Assembly (NCBI RefSeq): GCF_000189635.1
Contig: NW_002476379.1
Location: 310,001-374,000 of the forward strand
Direction: 5' to 3'
Origin: Tetrahymena thermophila SB210
Taxonomy: Eukaryota; Ciliophora; Oligohymenophorea; Hymenostomatida; Tetrahymenidae
Length of the DNA: 64,000 nt
Part shown: in pieces, positions 17,693 through 28,905 of the stretch
Layout of the letters: every line of letters begins with the position of its first letter
How positions within the stretch are numbered: position 1 is the first letter of the stretch
Notes under the pieces: generated by a model
Database searches by the model: none
Seen by the model: the letters and a program-made list of their open reading frames with translations, nothing else
What the model was told of the DNA's origin: nothing
Position numbers and translations under genes: made by a program

Positions 17693-18046
17693 ATGAATCA
17701 TTAAAGAAGATTATTTAATCTAATGAGTAAATACTCAAATCATTATATGGAATCAAATAATTAGCCTGTATCCTTAGCTATCCATGCTAAGTAATAAAGA
17801 ATACTTAATATCATAGGAAACTCATTATTCGTAATTACTATTGGATTAGGTTATAAATATTCTGAAAATTTCGCAGATTATTTGACAGAAGTGATTAAAA
17901 AAAGAGAAAATAGGAATATTAAAGAAGAAAATCCTACTCAATATAATATTTCAAGATATGCATTTACAGGATTTTTCATGTGGTTTACCTCAAAAGCCCT
18001 TTATCCTATTTGTTATAAAATTAGTAGAAAGCTAGGCAAAAAATGA
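17693..18046 (+). CDS. Small uncharacterised protein with hydrophobic segments (117 aa)
   Basis: A single open frame from ATG at 17693 to TGA at 18044-18046 has protein-like composition, with Gln encoded by TAA/TAG. Features in order: a basic N-terminus with HQRRLF, a first hydrophobic stretch at about 45-60 (IIGNSLFVITIGLGY), a charged middle with KKRENR, and a second aromatic/hydrophobic stretch (FTGFFMWFTSKALYPICY) ending in a basic tail KISRKLGKK. This two-segment layout with basic ends would suit a small organelle membrane protein, but I recognise no family. The start is the first ATG of the frame. Confidence 0.65.
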
Positions 18047-19966
18047 AAATCACAGATATTATTATTTGGATTTTCTCATCATCTATTATATTCGAAGGGA
18101 ATATTATTTATTTGAATATAATGATTTATTGTTGCAAGATAAACCTTTAAATTATTAATTGTAGATCATCTTATGTATTTAAATTTATAATATTATTTTC
18201 GTAACTAAATATGAATTTTAAGAAAATAATAGAATGTAGTGGAAACTTTTCAATAATTCTATGTTTATTTGTTATTAATGTAAAGATAAGCAAGATAATT
18301 AATTAATTAAAAATCAATTTTTAAATAATAAACTGCTGATTAATTTATCAATCTATCAATTAATTAATTAAACAATAAATATATAAATAAAAATTCAATG
18401 AAAAAGAAAATTTATTCTTTTTAATTAATTAAATTGAAAATTTCAAGAAAATTAATTACTTCCCATATAAAAAATAAATAAAAATTAATTAATTTAAAAA
18501 AAGAGCAGCATTTCCCCTCTTAATTAATTTTATATTTTTAATGTTGTTTATTTTATTGTTTGTTTGATTTTTCTTTCATATTATTTTTTTTATTGTTTTT
18601 ATTTTTATTCATATTTTTTATTTATTTATTTATTTTCATTTTTCTGTGTGTATTTATTTTTTCTGTTTGTTTATTTTTTTGCTTTTTTATCTCAAGGCAA
18701 TAATAATTTATCTCAAGGCAATTTTTATTTTTATTTGATTTTATTTTTGTTTTTTATATTTATATTTGAATTTGAATTATTTTTTATTTTTATCAAGGCA
18801 ATCTCAAATTAATAGCTCAATTATGAAAAAAATATCTATTTCGATTAGTCTTCTCTTCTTTTGGTCATTGAATTTGTACCTAAGGGAATAGGACTATAAT
18901 TTATTTTTATTTTTTTATTTGTTGAGTATTTAATTTTGACAATCCATAGGAAAGCAGAATTCGCAATAACTTTTAGTTTTCTCCTTAGCATCTTTAAGTC
19001 GGATTGGAAAGCTAGTATTTGAAAATTTAGTAATTGACGGTTTAAATTAACTAAAAAAATCAAATAGCTAGTCAATAGAGTGCTAATTAGTGGAGAAATA
19101 GTAGGAAGGTGTATTAGTTAAAAACTTGTAAATTTGAATTTTTTTTTCTTTAAAAACTAATGTAAAAGTTATTGCAATAGACCACTTTTTCCTCATCTCC
19201 AACCAAGGAGGTATATTTTCCTATTTTTTTTTAGGTTTAATTAATTTTTTTTGAAATTAATTATTATAACTTAAATAAGTATCTTGATTTTATTTCAAAT
19301 TAAGATATTAAGCTTTTCTCCCCCACCTTTTAATTATAAGCTCACTACAAAATTTCTAATTTAAAATGAGGAGTTAATCATTAATTAAACATTTTTAATA
19401 TCTAATTAAATCTAAAAATTTTCTATTTTATTATGAAATGATCTATTCAAGGCCAAAGGTATTTTAACTAATAATTTAAAATAATAACTGTGAGTTATAG
19501 GTTTAAAGATCAGTAATAGCATGCAGATAGCTTAATATCAAATTTATAGTTTTTAACATAGATTTTATAATAAACGACTTATAAAAATTTAGATTTTATT
19601 GTAATTTATGGATGATTACTTATCAAAATAGTTATTGAAGGAAGTTTTCCCGATTAATTTTTTTTTTTTTTGCATTATATATTTTTCTTCAATTTAATCA
19701 TATAATAGTTGATAGACTATTAATATAGACCTCTATTTTAGGATAAACTCTATTAAAATAATAGAAATACAAAAGTTAATTAGAGAACTAAGAAAAAAAT
19801 ACTTTAAAAATAGTATATTTATATAAATATAATACTAAAATAAGCATTATAGTGAAGATAAAATATATTAGCATTTTTAAGTTTATATTATAAGTTCTAA
19901 TAAATATATAAAAAAGAAGTAGAAATATAAAAAAAGGTTAAATTTAAGATAACTCCAAACAATATA
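18047..19966. other. Intergenic region with T-rich tract and a less AT-rich island
   Basis: About 1.9 kb. The first part is AT-rich filler. A strongly T-rich tract (about 18544-18803) follows. About 18840-19230 is visibly less AT-biased and of normal complexity, with short open frames on the minus strand, but neither a conserved protein motif nor an RNA fold could be recognised. The last part is AT-rich again and leads into the BRF1 promoter. Confidence 0.5.
18544..18803. repeat. T-rich low-complexity tract with three TCAAGGCAAT copies
   Basis: A run of TTTA/TTTT/TTG words with almost no A-rich words on the plus strand. The decamer TCAAGGCAAT stands out at 18692-18701, 18713-18722 and 18793-18802, the first two preceded by ATC. 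Its GC content is far above the surrounding tract, so the recurrence is not explained by base composition alone. Confidence 0.6.
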
Positions 19967-22058
19967 ATGATAGATACAATAGATTACAAATCAAATAAGC
20001 AAGTTTGTAAAAAGTGTGGTCATGTTAATTATGATCTAGACGGTGATGAAGCAGACCAATAAAAATGCAGAAATTGTGGTTTTGTTATGTATGAAAACTG
20101 CTTCGAATCAGGTATTCAATTTACTGATACCAAGATCGATGGCTAGTTGCACGATATGTCTAACTTTGGAAGAGATAATACTAAGTATGCTGAAGAATGC
20201 ATAGCTACAATGATAAGAGATTTAAAAATAAAAAGCGAATACCCAGATTATTTAGAAAGAATTGGCGAAACGCCTTTGAGAATCATGAAATTTGCATATA
20301 AAGCTTACTTTTTAGATCACGGTTCAAATATACATCATTATTCTGCCGCTGCCCTTTATATAGCATTAAGATTTTAAAAGGCTCCCTTTTTACTTATGGA
20401 TTTTTCAGAAAAACTTTGCATAAATCTTTTCAAGCTCGCAAGATGCTATAGAAAATTAGCTAAATTTTTAAATGTAACTCTTAAATTAAATGAAAGACTC
20501 CCTTCAATAGATCCATCAATTTATATTCCACGGTAATACTCTACACAAACAAACAAATAAATACTCACATTAGTGCTATTTATCAAATTTCTATGCTAAT
20601 TTCTTATTTAATTTTTTAACTTGAGCGCTTTTTTTCATTTAATGAAAAGCGTCTACAGTGTTATTTATCATAAAGAAATAAATCTATAAAAAATATTATT
20701 TATATTAAATTCTTATATTAGCAAAGAAAGAATGTGTGTGTATTTAACGAATCTTATTTATTTTATTAATAAAAATGTTTTATTTTGTTTATAAATATTA
20801 CAGTTTTTGCAAGATGCTAGAATTTAATGATAAAGTTGATTAAGTTAAGGAAACAGCTATCAAACTTTTAAAAAGAATGAAATTGGATTGGATGAGTCAT
20901 GGTCGTCGACCAAGTTCTTTGTGTGGTGCTGCCATTTTAATTGCTGCAAGAATGCATGGATTTAAGAGAACTACTAGTGAAGTTTGCAAAGTAGTTTATG
21001 TTTGTGAAGAAACCTTAAGAAAAAGATTAGAAGAATTCAAAGAAACAGATGTTGCCAAATTAACAAGAGAAAAATTCGATGAAATTTAAGATATAGAGTT
21101 GATGGGAAGGGAGCGTGATCCTCCTGCTTTCATAAAGGCTTTAAAAAATTAATAAGAAACTTTAAAAAAAATAAAACCAAATGAAGAAAATGATGATGAA
21201 ATAAATAAACAATTAGAAGATGCAGCAAATATCATAGAGACTCAAGTTAAGTCTACCAGTAACGAGGGATAATAAGTAAATAATAATATAAATAATATAA
21301 ATAATCCAAGTATTTTAAATAAATTTTATCAAATCATATTGATTTAGGTAAATTAAGATTATGAAATGAGTGATGATATTTCTATTGGAGATGATGAAGA
21401 AGATGAGGGTGAAAATAGTAAATAATAAAATGGAGAAGAGTAGAAAAAGCAACTTAAGCCTTTATCAGAATCTGAAAGATAAGTCAAAACTTTAGTAAAA
21501 AAAGAAGATGCTAAATAAATTGGAATTATTAATGAGAATGGTTATTCCTTAAATGTTAGAGAAGATTTATCAGATATGAGTGAAGAAGATGTAAATCAAT
21601 TTATACTCACTAATGAAGAACATACTGTTAAAAGTATCATATGGCACAGTATGAATGAAACCTGGTTGAGGGAATAATAAAGAAAGGATCCAAAAGAAGA
21701 AAAAAAAGAATGCAAAAAAAGAAACAAAAGAAGAAATGATTAACTTATGAATGAAGATGACCCAGTAGATGCCTTATTTAAAAGTAAAAAAATTAGAGAA
21801 AAGCTAGATGAAAAGAAGGTTCGTGATATGTTCTTATAAATAGAAAAAGTTAAAATGACACAATTGACAGATATCTTCACAACAGATAAGCCACCTGCTG
21901 AATCGCTTGAAACTACATAAAAAATGATATACAATAGCGAACTAATTGTTTGCAATGGCCCTATTGATTACATGAATAGATATGGAGCTAGTAACGATCA
22001 GAGCACTCGTGATGCTCCTCAAATAGATCATGATGAAGATGGATTTGAGTATGATTGA
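19967..22058 (+). CDS. BRF1: BRF1, TFIIB-related subunit of RNA polymerase III factor TFIIIB
   Basis: Two exons, 19967-20532 and 20804-22058, encode 606 aa. The order is that of BRF1. An N-terminal zinc ribbon has the pairs CKKCGH and CRNCGF. The first cyclin fold includes [19 protein letters not shown]. The second has [34 protein letters not shown] and [19 protein letters not shown]; the [10 protein letters not shown] block is what separates BRF1 from general TFIIB. The acidic C-terminal half holds the BRF1 homology block [19 protein letters not shown] followed by [15 protein letters not shown], which in other eukaryotes contacts TBP and Bdp1. The product acts in the nucleus to recruit Pol III to tRNA, 5S and similar genes. 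A 72-nt GT..AG segment at 21276-21347 is in frame without a TGA and could be spliced or retained. Confidence 0.96.
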
Positions 22059-22983
22059 CCTAGTTAGCTAAATAAAAAATAATCAACTGTTTAAAATTTC
22101 TTCATCTTTGATTTCAATTAAAATTTAATTTAAAATTTGAGTATTTCTATATATTTAAAAGGATGTAACTTTTCGAAATTTCTTCATTCTTGATAGAGTT
22201 TTTAACAAATTGATTAAGGGTGTATGTAAATTAATTTTTAACTTCTTTGCAATTATAGTTCATGTTACAAAAAAATCAAAAAAACCTGAAATACTGTAAA
22301 ACCTCTAAATTAATGAATAATTAAAACTATTTAAGGGTGTAGAGAGTATCTTCTTTATAAAATTTATGAATTTTTAAAAAAATTAATTAGTAATCCCATT
22401 TGATAAAAAATGTAGGAATTAATAAATTTTGAAGGTTTTACTTAAAAGTTTGTTTATATTTATTCCAATTCCAAATAAAAATATTGTTTACACAAATTAA
22501 TAAAGAATAGTTTGTAAATATATAAAATCTTATAATTGTTTTTAAATTAAATTTAACATTTTAAAATAAAAATTTTATAAAACTAAATACAAATTTTTAA
22601 AAATGATTTCTATTATTATAGCTTCAAAATCAAATTTAAATCAGACTACATTATTAATCTAATTACTAAAAAGATTAATTAAATTTTTAAAATGATATTA
22701 GTTCAATTGTTTTTAATTTCAAGAGTGATAATTTTGTATAAATTATTATATTAGGTTAATAAAGACTTTTTATGTAAAAAAATAATATAAAATAGTACTA
22801 AGAAGTTTGAATAGACTAATTTAAAACAGTTTCATACAAATTAAGAATAGTAAGATTTATTAATCTAACTTTTTAAAAATGAAGAACTCCAAATAGTTAT
22901 ATACTAATTATAAGTGTATTGAATATATATAAAATTACAAATTAACTTTTCCTAGATAAGTTGAGTAATTATAAATCACTTTT
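22059..22983. other. Convergent intergenic region
   Basis: About 0.9 kb between the 3' ends of BRF1 and the next minus-strand gene. It is AT-rich and nothing else was recognised. Confidence 0.6.
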
Positions 22984-23628
22984 TCATTTAAATTTTCTAA
23001 AGGGTTTTAGTCCAGGGCCATATGTATGAGCTCTATTGTAAGTATCTGCACACATTCCTTTATTACGATGAAAAGCTACTTCATTAGTTTTGAAGAAGCT
23101 TTAATACTCAGGATTGAAGTTAGGTGCAAAGAGCCTTCCTTTATCATATATTGACCCAATTTATTTTGTTCTATTACATATAGTTTAGTGATCGCCTCTT
23201 AAATCTTTAATTGTCTTAGGGTTTTCGACTATTGTATTTGTAATAAAATTATAGCCTACTGAACTACAATTCATCAAATTTTTGCTTTGATATAATTAAC
23301 TAGCTTGCCTTATGGTATTTTACTAAGACTAAACTGACTCATTGCCCATTTCTTATTTTTAATTACCTTTGTTGAAGTTTATATTCATTTCGCAATCTTT
23401 TTTATTTCTAGGATATGGATAATCTTTATATTCTCCAAGTTTCCTTTATTTAGGGATGTCAATTTATGGTAGTGAATCTGCAAATCTAGTGCTAGAAGTT
23501 TAGGTAGCAGGTTTATCAATACAAGTGATTATATTATAATTCCTTGATTCATTTTTTTACTATCTTATTAACCCTGGAGCAGATCTATCTCTTTTGTAAG
23601 GATAATTTTCACCTAATTTACTTAGCAT
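22984..23628 (-). CDS. Uncharacterised 214-aa protein
   Basis: A single exon runs from ATG at 23628 to TGA at 22984 and encodes 214 aa. The protein is basic and rich in Tyr, Asn and Pro, with no membrane segment or signal peptide. The N-terminus carries NYPYKRDRSAPG. The middle is Gln/Ser-rich. The C-terminus is the most protein-like part, with GRLFAPNFNPEYQSFF, EVAFHRNKGMCADTYN and THTYGP-like spacing (AHTYGPGLKPF). Short Tyr/Pro/Asn-rich repeats of this kind occur in ciliary microtubule-associated proteins, but no family can be named from the sequence. It has convergent orientation to BRF1. Confidence 0.82.
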
Positions 23629-24770
23629 TTTTTTAGAATTCTTTAAATTATTAATTGAATGATAATTAATTTTATAAATTAATGATTTATAATAACTATG
23701 AAGAATTCTATGCTATTTACAAATATAATTGTTTGATTGATTGATTAATACACTGATTAAAAGCTATTAATAAAAGATAAATAATATTGATTTAAATGAT
23801 TTTTTGAGTTTAAAATAGCAAAATAAAATATAATTAATTTTATTTTTCAAATTAAAAAGCAAGAAAAGGATTAAATAAATCATATTAAAATTATTTTTGA
23901 AAAATTTTTGTTCTACAAGTATTAAAACAGTTATATATAAAATTTATAATTTTTACATAGTTGGTTTCTATATCATTATTTTAAATAATTAAATCATATT
24001 TTTATAATATGACATAACTATAATAAAGGAAGAAAGTTTATAAATTTGATTATCCACAAAGATCAAATATGGATTTTAAAATAATTTTTTTTTAGATCTA
24101 TTAACTTTAGTGATATCATATTTGATTGTTTCATAATAATAGATTGGCTAATTATATTTCAAATGAATCTAACTTCAAACTAGCAATCTTTTTCTAAAAT
24201 TATAAAATTGATAAATTAATCTGGGGTAATTAATTTTTATTTAAATTAGATTACTTTCTTTCTTAATATTCATAAAATTATTTAAAATGATTCTACTATT
24301 ATTTAATTAAATTTTTAAAGCTTAAATAACTTTTAATTTCTCTGTTCAGAAAAATTAAAATCTGATTTTAGCTGATATTTATGATTTTAAGCTTCGTGTT
24401 ATTAATAAAAGCATAATTTAAAATTTTCTCAAAAAAAGATTTTACTCTTAAAATATAAGATAGATATAGCTTATTAAAATAAAAATGGGTTAAAATTTAC
24501 AAAAATATTAGTTTTTTGAATATTTTTTAATTATTAAAGCTGCTTTAGAAAAATTTATCTGTAAAATCAAGTAATGGAATAAATTCTAATCTGTTTTTTT
24601 TACAAAATAAATATCTTTCTTTAATCACATAATTATTTTGTTGTATCCAATATTTTTTTTTTATTAATATTTAGTTTCAAAATTTAATCAAATAATTTTT
24701 AATACTTTAAAACTCATTTTTATTTCTAAAGAAAAATAAAAAAGAAAATTATTCATAAAAAGGATAAGGA
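23629..24770. other. Divergent intergenic region
   Basis: About 1.1 kb between divergent starts at 23628 and 24771. AT-rich, with no supported feature. Confidence 0.55.
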
Positions 24771-26486
24771 ATGTCATAAGAAGAAGAGTATTACGAAGAC
24801 GAAGACTACTTCGCTAATTGTGGGGACGATGGACAATATGATGACAATGAAGAATACTATGAAGAAGAGAAAGTTTAATAGGATGATTCTTAAAAAATTT
24901 ATCTAGCTTGTGAAAATAGACTATATTAAAATGAGGCAATCGAGGTAGTAATTTAAAATTACACTCTATTAATTAAGCAAATAGCAAAAGAAAATGGTAT
25001 TTCAGAAGGCTGCGCTTTTTTAATTATGCAAGCAAATAACTATGATAAAAATAAGCAAGATAATATCCCCAATCACTTGATAGATACAATTTTCTATTAA
25101 GAATCAAATGATCTAGTGGCATGTAAAGATAACAAAGAATGTTTGCTTTGCTTTGATGATATAACATAAAATAAAGGATATTCTCTTTATTGTAAACATT
25201 ATTTTTGCATGTCTTGCTTTAAAGAATATGTAAAAGCTTGCTTATAAGAAGGTTCTTCAATTTTATAGAAAAAATGCCCCATGGTAGGATGCTAAGAAAG
25301 ATTAGGATTAAGTGATATCTTTTTATTTCTGACTCAACCTAGAGAAAGAAATTTAATTTGTAAATTTCTTCTAAACGATATTTTGCAACACAATAAATTG
25401 TTGGTATAGTGCCCTCATAGCGAGTGTGACAACATTTTAGATTTTGGAAATAACGTTATTGTCTAAGGAAAATAATTGAATCTAAAATGTAAATGCTCTA
25501 AAGGTTACTTCTGCTCATCATGTAAGGAAGATGCTCATCTACCTTGTTCCTGTAGTATGCTTAAAACTTGGATGGAGCTTATACAAGGTAAAAATTAAGA
25601 TAGTCTTAATACAATATGGTTTTAGCTAAACACTAAACCTTGTCCTAGATGTAAGGTTTTGATAGAAAAAAATCAAGGTTGCATGCACATGAATTGTAAA
25701 AATTGCAATTTCCATTTTTGTTGGCTATGTTTAGGTGAATATGTTAATCATGAAGACTTTTATTCCTGCAATAAGTATAAAAAAGATGATGCCAAAGATT
25801 TGTCTAAGGAATAGTAAACTCTTAAAAAATATGAATTCTACACTGAGAGATTTAAAGACCATTTAAATGCAGCAAAATATACTCAAAAAGAATCTTAAAA
25901 TTAAATTGATAATTTAAAATTAAATATGAAAGAAACTTTCAAAGAAGATAAAAAAATAGAAGAAGAAATTTAGTTTTATGTTTCTGCATATGATATTCTA
26001 ATTGAAGCTAAGAAGTGTATATCATACACTTATCCAATTGGCTATTATATAGAATAACACAAGCTTGGATATTTTGAATTCTTGCAAGGAGAATTAGAAA
26101 AAAATATAGAACCTTTTGAATAAAAATTGAATAAAGTTAAATTCTAAGAATTATTTTCAAATGATAATGAAAATTAGAAATTTTTTCAATATAAAGCCGA
26201 AATTATTTAACATACATCAATAATTAAAAAATACCTAACAAATATGTTGAGAGATCTAGGGGAAGAGCTTCCTGATCTTGATATTAAATAAATGAAAATG
26301 AAATCCAAAGCATATTCAAAATTAAGCAAGAAATATTCCCAAATACCACATTAAGAAAACATAAAGGCTGAAGCTCATCTAGAAACTGATTATCCCATTT
26401 TAATGTGTGATGACTGCAAAATTAATCCTATCTAAAATGATTATGGCTTATGTAATGCATGCTTAAATTCAAGATATGAAAATTGA
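24771..26486 (+). CDS. RBR-type (Ariadne-like) E3 ubiquitin ligase
   Basis: A single exon of 571 aa. An acidic Glu/Asp/Tyr-rich N-terminus as in Ariadne proteins is followed by the RING1-IBR-RING2 array. RING1 starts at residue 124 ([20 protein letters not shown]). The IBR follows with [23 protein letters not shown] and HLPCSC. RING2 starts at residue 291 ([17 protein letters not shown]), with Cys304 in GCMHM at the position of the catalytic cysteine that takes ubiquitin from the E2, and then [13 protein letters not shown]. The helical segment beyond, with [11 protein letters not shown] and the YTYPIGYYI block, corresponds to the autoinhibitory Ariadne domain. A further CDDC..CNAC pair near the C-terminus could bind zinc. 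The protein is cytosolic by family. Confidence 0.94.
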
Positions 26487-27018
26487 TTATAAGAATAAGT
26501 TAATAAATATGATGAATTAATTGCCCATATTTTTTCTGATGACCAAAATTAAAAAATTTAATAAATTATTTATTTTCTTTAGTTTAAAACTTGTCAATTA
26601 AATATATTTTTTTTCATTAAAAATATGAATTTTTATTTAGTCAGAAAATTTTCATTAAAACTTTCTTTTTATAAATTTGCGAAATTTATTTTAAAGTTCA
26701 ATAATAAATAATAATAATATTTCTTATGTGATATTTCATCAAAATTTATCATAGCAAGAATTATATCAATAATATACAGATTAATAATTATAATGATTGA
26801 TTGATTGATTTACTTATCGATTGATCAAAATCGATCCCCCTCCACGAATGAAATGAAGTTAATTAATTTTCATTAATTTAAAAACATTTAAATATTTAAT
26901 TCAAAAAAATTCAATCAAAAGACTCAGTCTTAAAAATAAAACCTACTTTAAAAAGCAAAGCATCTATCAGTAAATATAAAATTAATTTAATTTTAAGGTT
27001 GTTTGTATTGATATCAGT
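26487..27018. other. Intergenic region
   Basis: About 0.5 kb between two tandem plus-strand genes. AT-rich, with a short cluster of ttga/tcga tetramers near 26794-26832. No gene. Confidence 0.55.
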
Positions 27019-28473
27019 ATGAGTTCTAAAGAATTGAAGAAGAAGATTCAAGAATAATTTGCTGTTTGTGAATAACAATTTATCAAAGCAATCGAGCATA
27101 CAAAGAAAAGAATAGTTGAATAAATTGACTAATTCTAAAAAGAAAAATTAAATAGTATCAACTAGTCTTTGCTTAGCTTCATATCCCAAATTAGATATGG
27201 AGACCATGATAAGAAAATGGAGTACCATATCCTTTCAAGTATCAATTAAATGAACTAAAAATTTCCTGAATTCCAGAAAATTTTAAAAGCATAAATTCGT
27301 ATTCCATTGCGCGAAGCTATGAAAAAAATTGAATTTGATCTCCCAAAATTAGAAATCTTACCTGTCAGCTTTAACTTACAACACAAAAAATCACTCGCAT
27401 AAACATCAGCTCAGTTAGCAGAAAATTAAGCGATAAATTGTGTTACAAGTCTTCCACTTAGCAGAATCGCTGCAGTGGTAAATACAAAAATAAAAGTTAT
27501 GGACATAAACTAAGAAAAGATTTTAGCTTCACTCGTAGCTCACACAGAAAGAATTACATCTTTGAACTATTTTAATATAAAGAGATAAGTTAATATAAGT
27601 GATACGATCTCTTTATCATAGAAAATGAAGTAGAGTTCGAAGAAAGCAAATCGCAAACATTCTGCATAATAAAGCAGTAGCAAATTGCATACTCATTAGT
27701 AGGATCTCTAAAGTCATAATAATCGCTCTTAATCCTTAGAACATGAAGATTTGTCCAGCTAAAATATTTCTTATCCCCAAGCAGAGAAAAAAATAATTTC
27801 TGAATAAGTTTTAATAAGTACATCTCTAGATAAGAGATGCTAAATTATGAATATAGGTGATTATAGTTTAATTAATACAATCAAATTGAATAAGCAAGGA
27901 CATAATGTAATTTAGATTTCTGAAAGAGAAATACTGATTTAACAAATAGATGGATTCAGTACTTTTATAGATATGAAAAAAAAGACAGGAGAGTTCAAAT
28001 TTACTTAACAAATATTAAGGTGTGCATACTCCTAATAATACAAAACAGTTGTCTTACATACTAAAAATAAAATCACTACAATTAATAAAAGGACTATGAG
28101 AATCATTTCGACTTTCGCAGGCCCAAGTGAATCTTTTTATTTGAAAATCTTGGATAAATAAATCATCATTATAGATACTAACGGAATTATTATTTAAGAT
28201 TTGTAAAGTGGCAAAATAGAAAAATAAAAAGTGTTAGGCCTTTAATCTCCTATATGCTCTCTTACAGATTTAAATGACGGATCTCACGTTGCTGTTATCA
28301 CTCTGAAAAATGAAGTGGCTGTAATTGATTACTTAAATATGAAAACTCTCAGTGTTCTTAACCTTGGAGGAAAATCAGGAGCAAGGAGCATTACTTACAT
28401 GAATGATGGATAAAATTTTGCTATAAATACAGTTGATAATAAAATTAAATTATGGACATTTTCTAAAGATTGA
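27019..28473 (+). CDS. Coiled-coil and WD40-like beta-propeller protein
   Basis: A single exon, 484 aa. Residues 1 to about 110 are helical and charged (KELKKKIQEQF, KRIVEQIDQFQKEK), resembling the coiled coil that follows B-boxes in TRIM-like ciliate proteins, although no B-box is encoded upstream. From about 140 onward there are repeated blade-like units: AAVVNTKIKVMDI, LISTSLDKRCQIMNI, CSLTDLNDGSHVAVITL and SITYMNDGQNFAINTVDNKIKLWTF-type sequence ending in KLWTF. Between two blades lies a Ser/Lys/Gln-rich insertion (about 27600-27800). It is likely a protein-interaction scaffold; specific partners cannot be inferred. Confidence 0.88.
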
Positions 28474-28905
28474 ATAAGTTAATAAAATTGTTTGTACTCA
28501 CAATAAATATTTATTTATTCTATTAAATAAAATTTCATTAAAAACTGATATTAATTATTTTCTACATTTAATTCATTAAATAAGTAATTTAATTTGAAAA
28601 GTATATTTTTATTTTAATTAAAAAATATTTTATTATTTATATTTTCTAGAATAAGATGTAAAGCTAAGTATTAAGTTATTTATTAGATTTATTACAATGT
28701 TAATAGCTGCTGAAGTAAGTTAGTAAATAAGTCGTTCTTAATTCATTCTTTAATTGGTTTTTAATTTATATTTTATTTGATAATTTATCTAAATTTTATA
28801 TTTTTGAAAAATATTTTAATTTTTATTTTTGAAACTTGATTAACAGTTTATAACTGTTTTAGTGACTAAATACTAAAATATTTTTCGACATATAATCATT
28901 TTATA
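28474..28905. other. Convergent intergenic region
   Basis: About 0.4 kb between convergent 3' ends. AT-rich, no feature seen. Confidence 0.6.

Noticed and set aside
18845-19075. Minus-strand 76-codon ORF in the less AT-rich island
   Set aside because: No motif, and a second frame over the same DNA looks equally protein-like. Not enough to call a gene.
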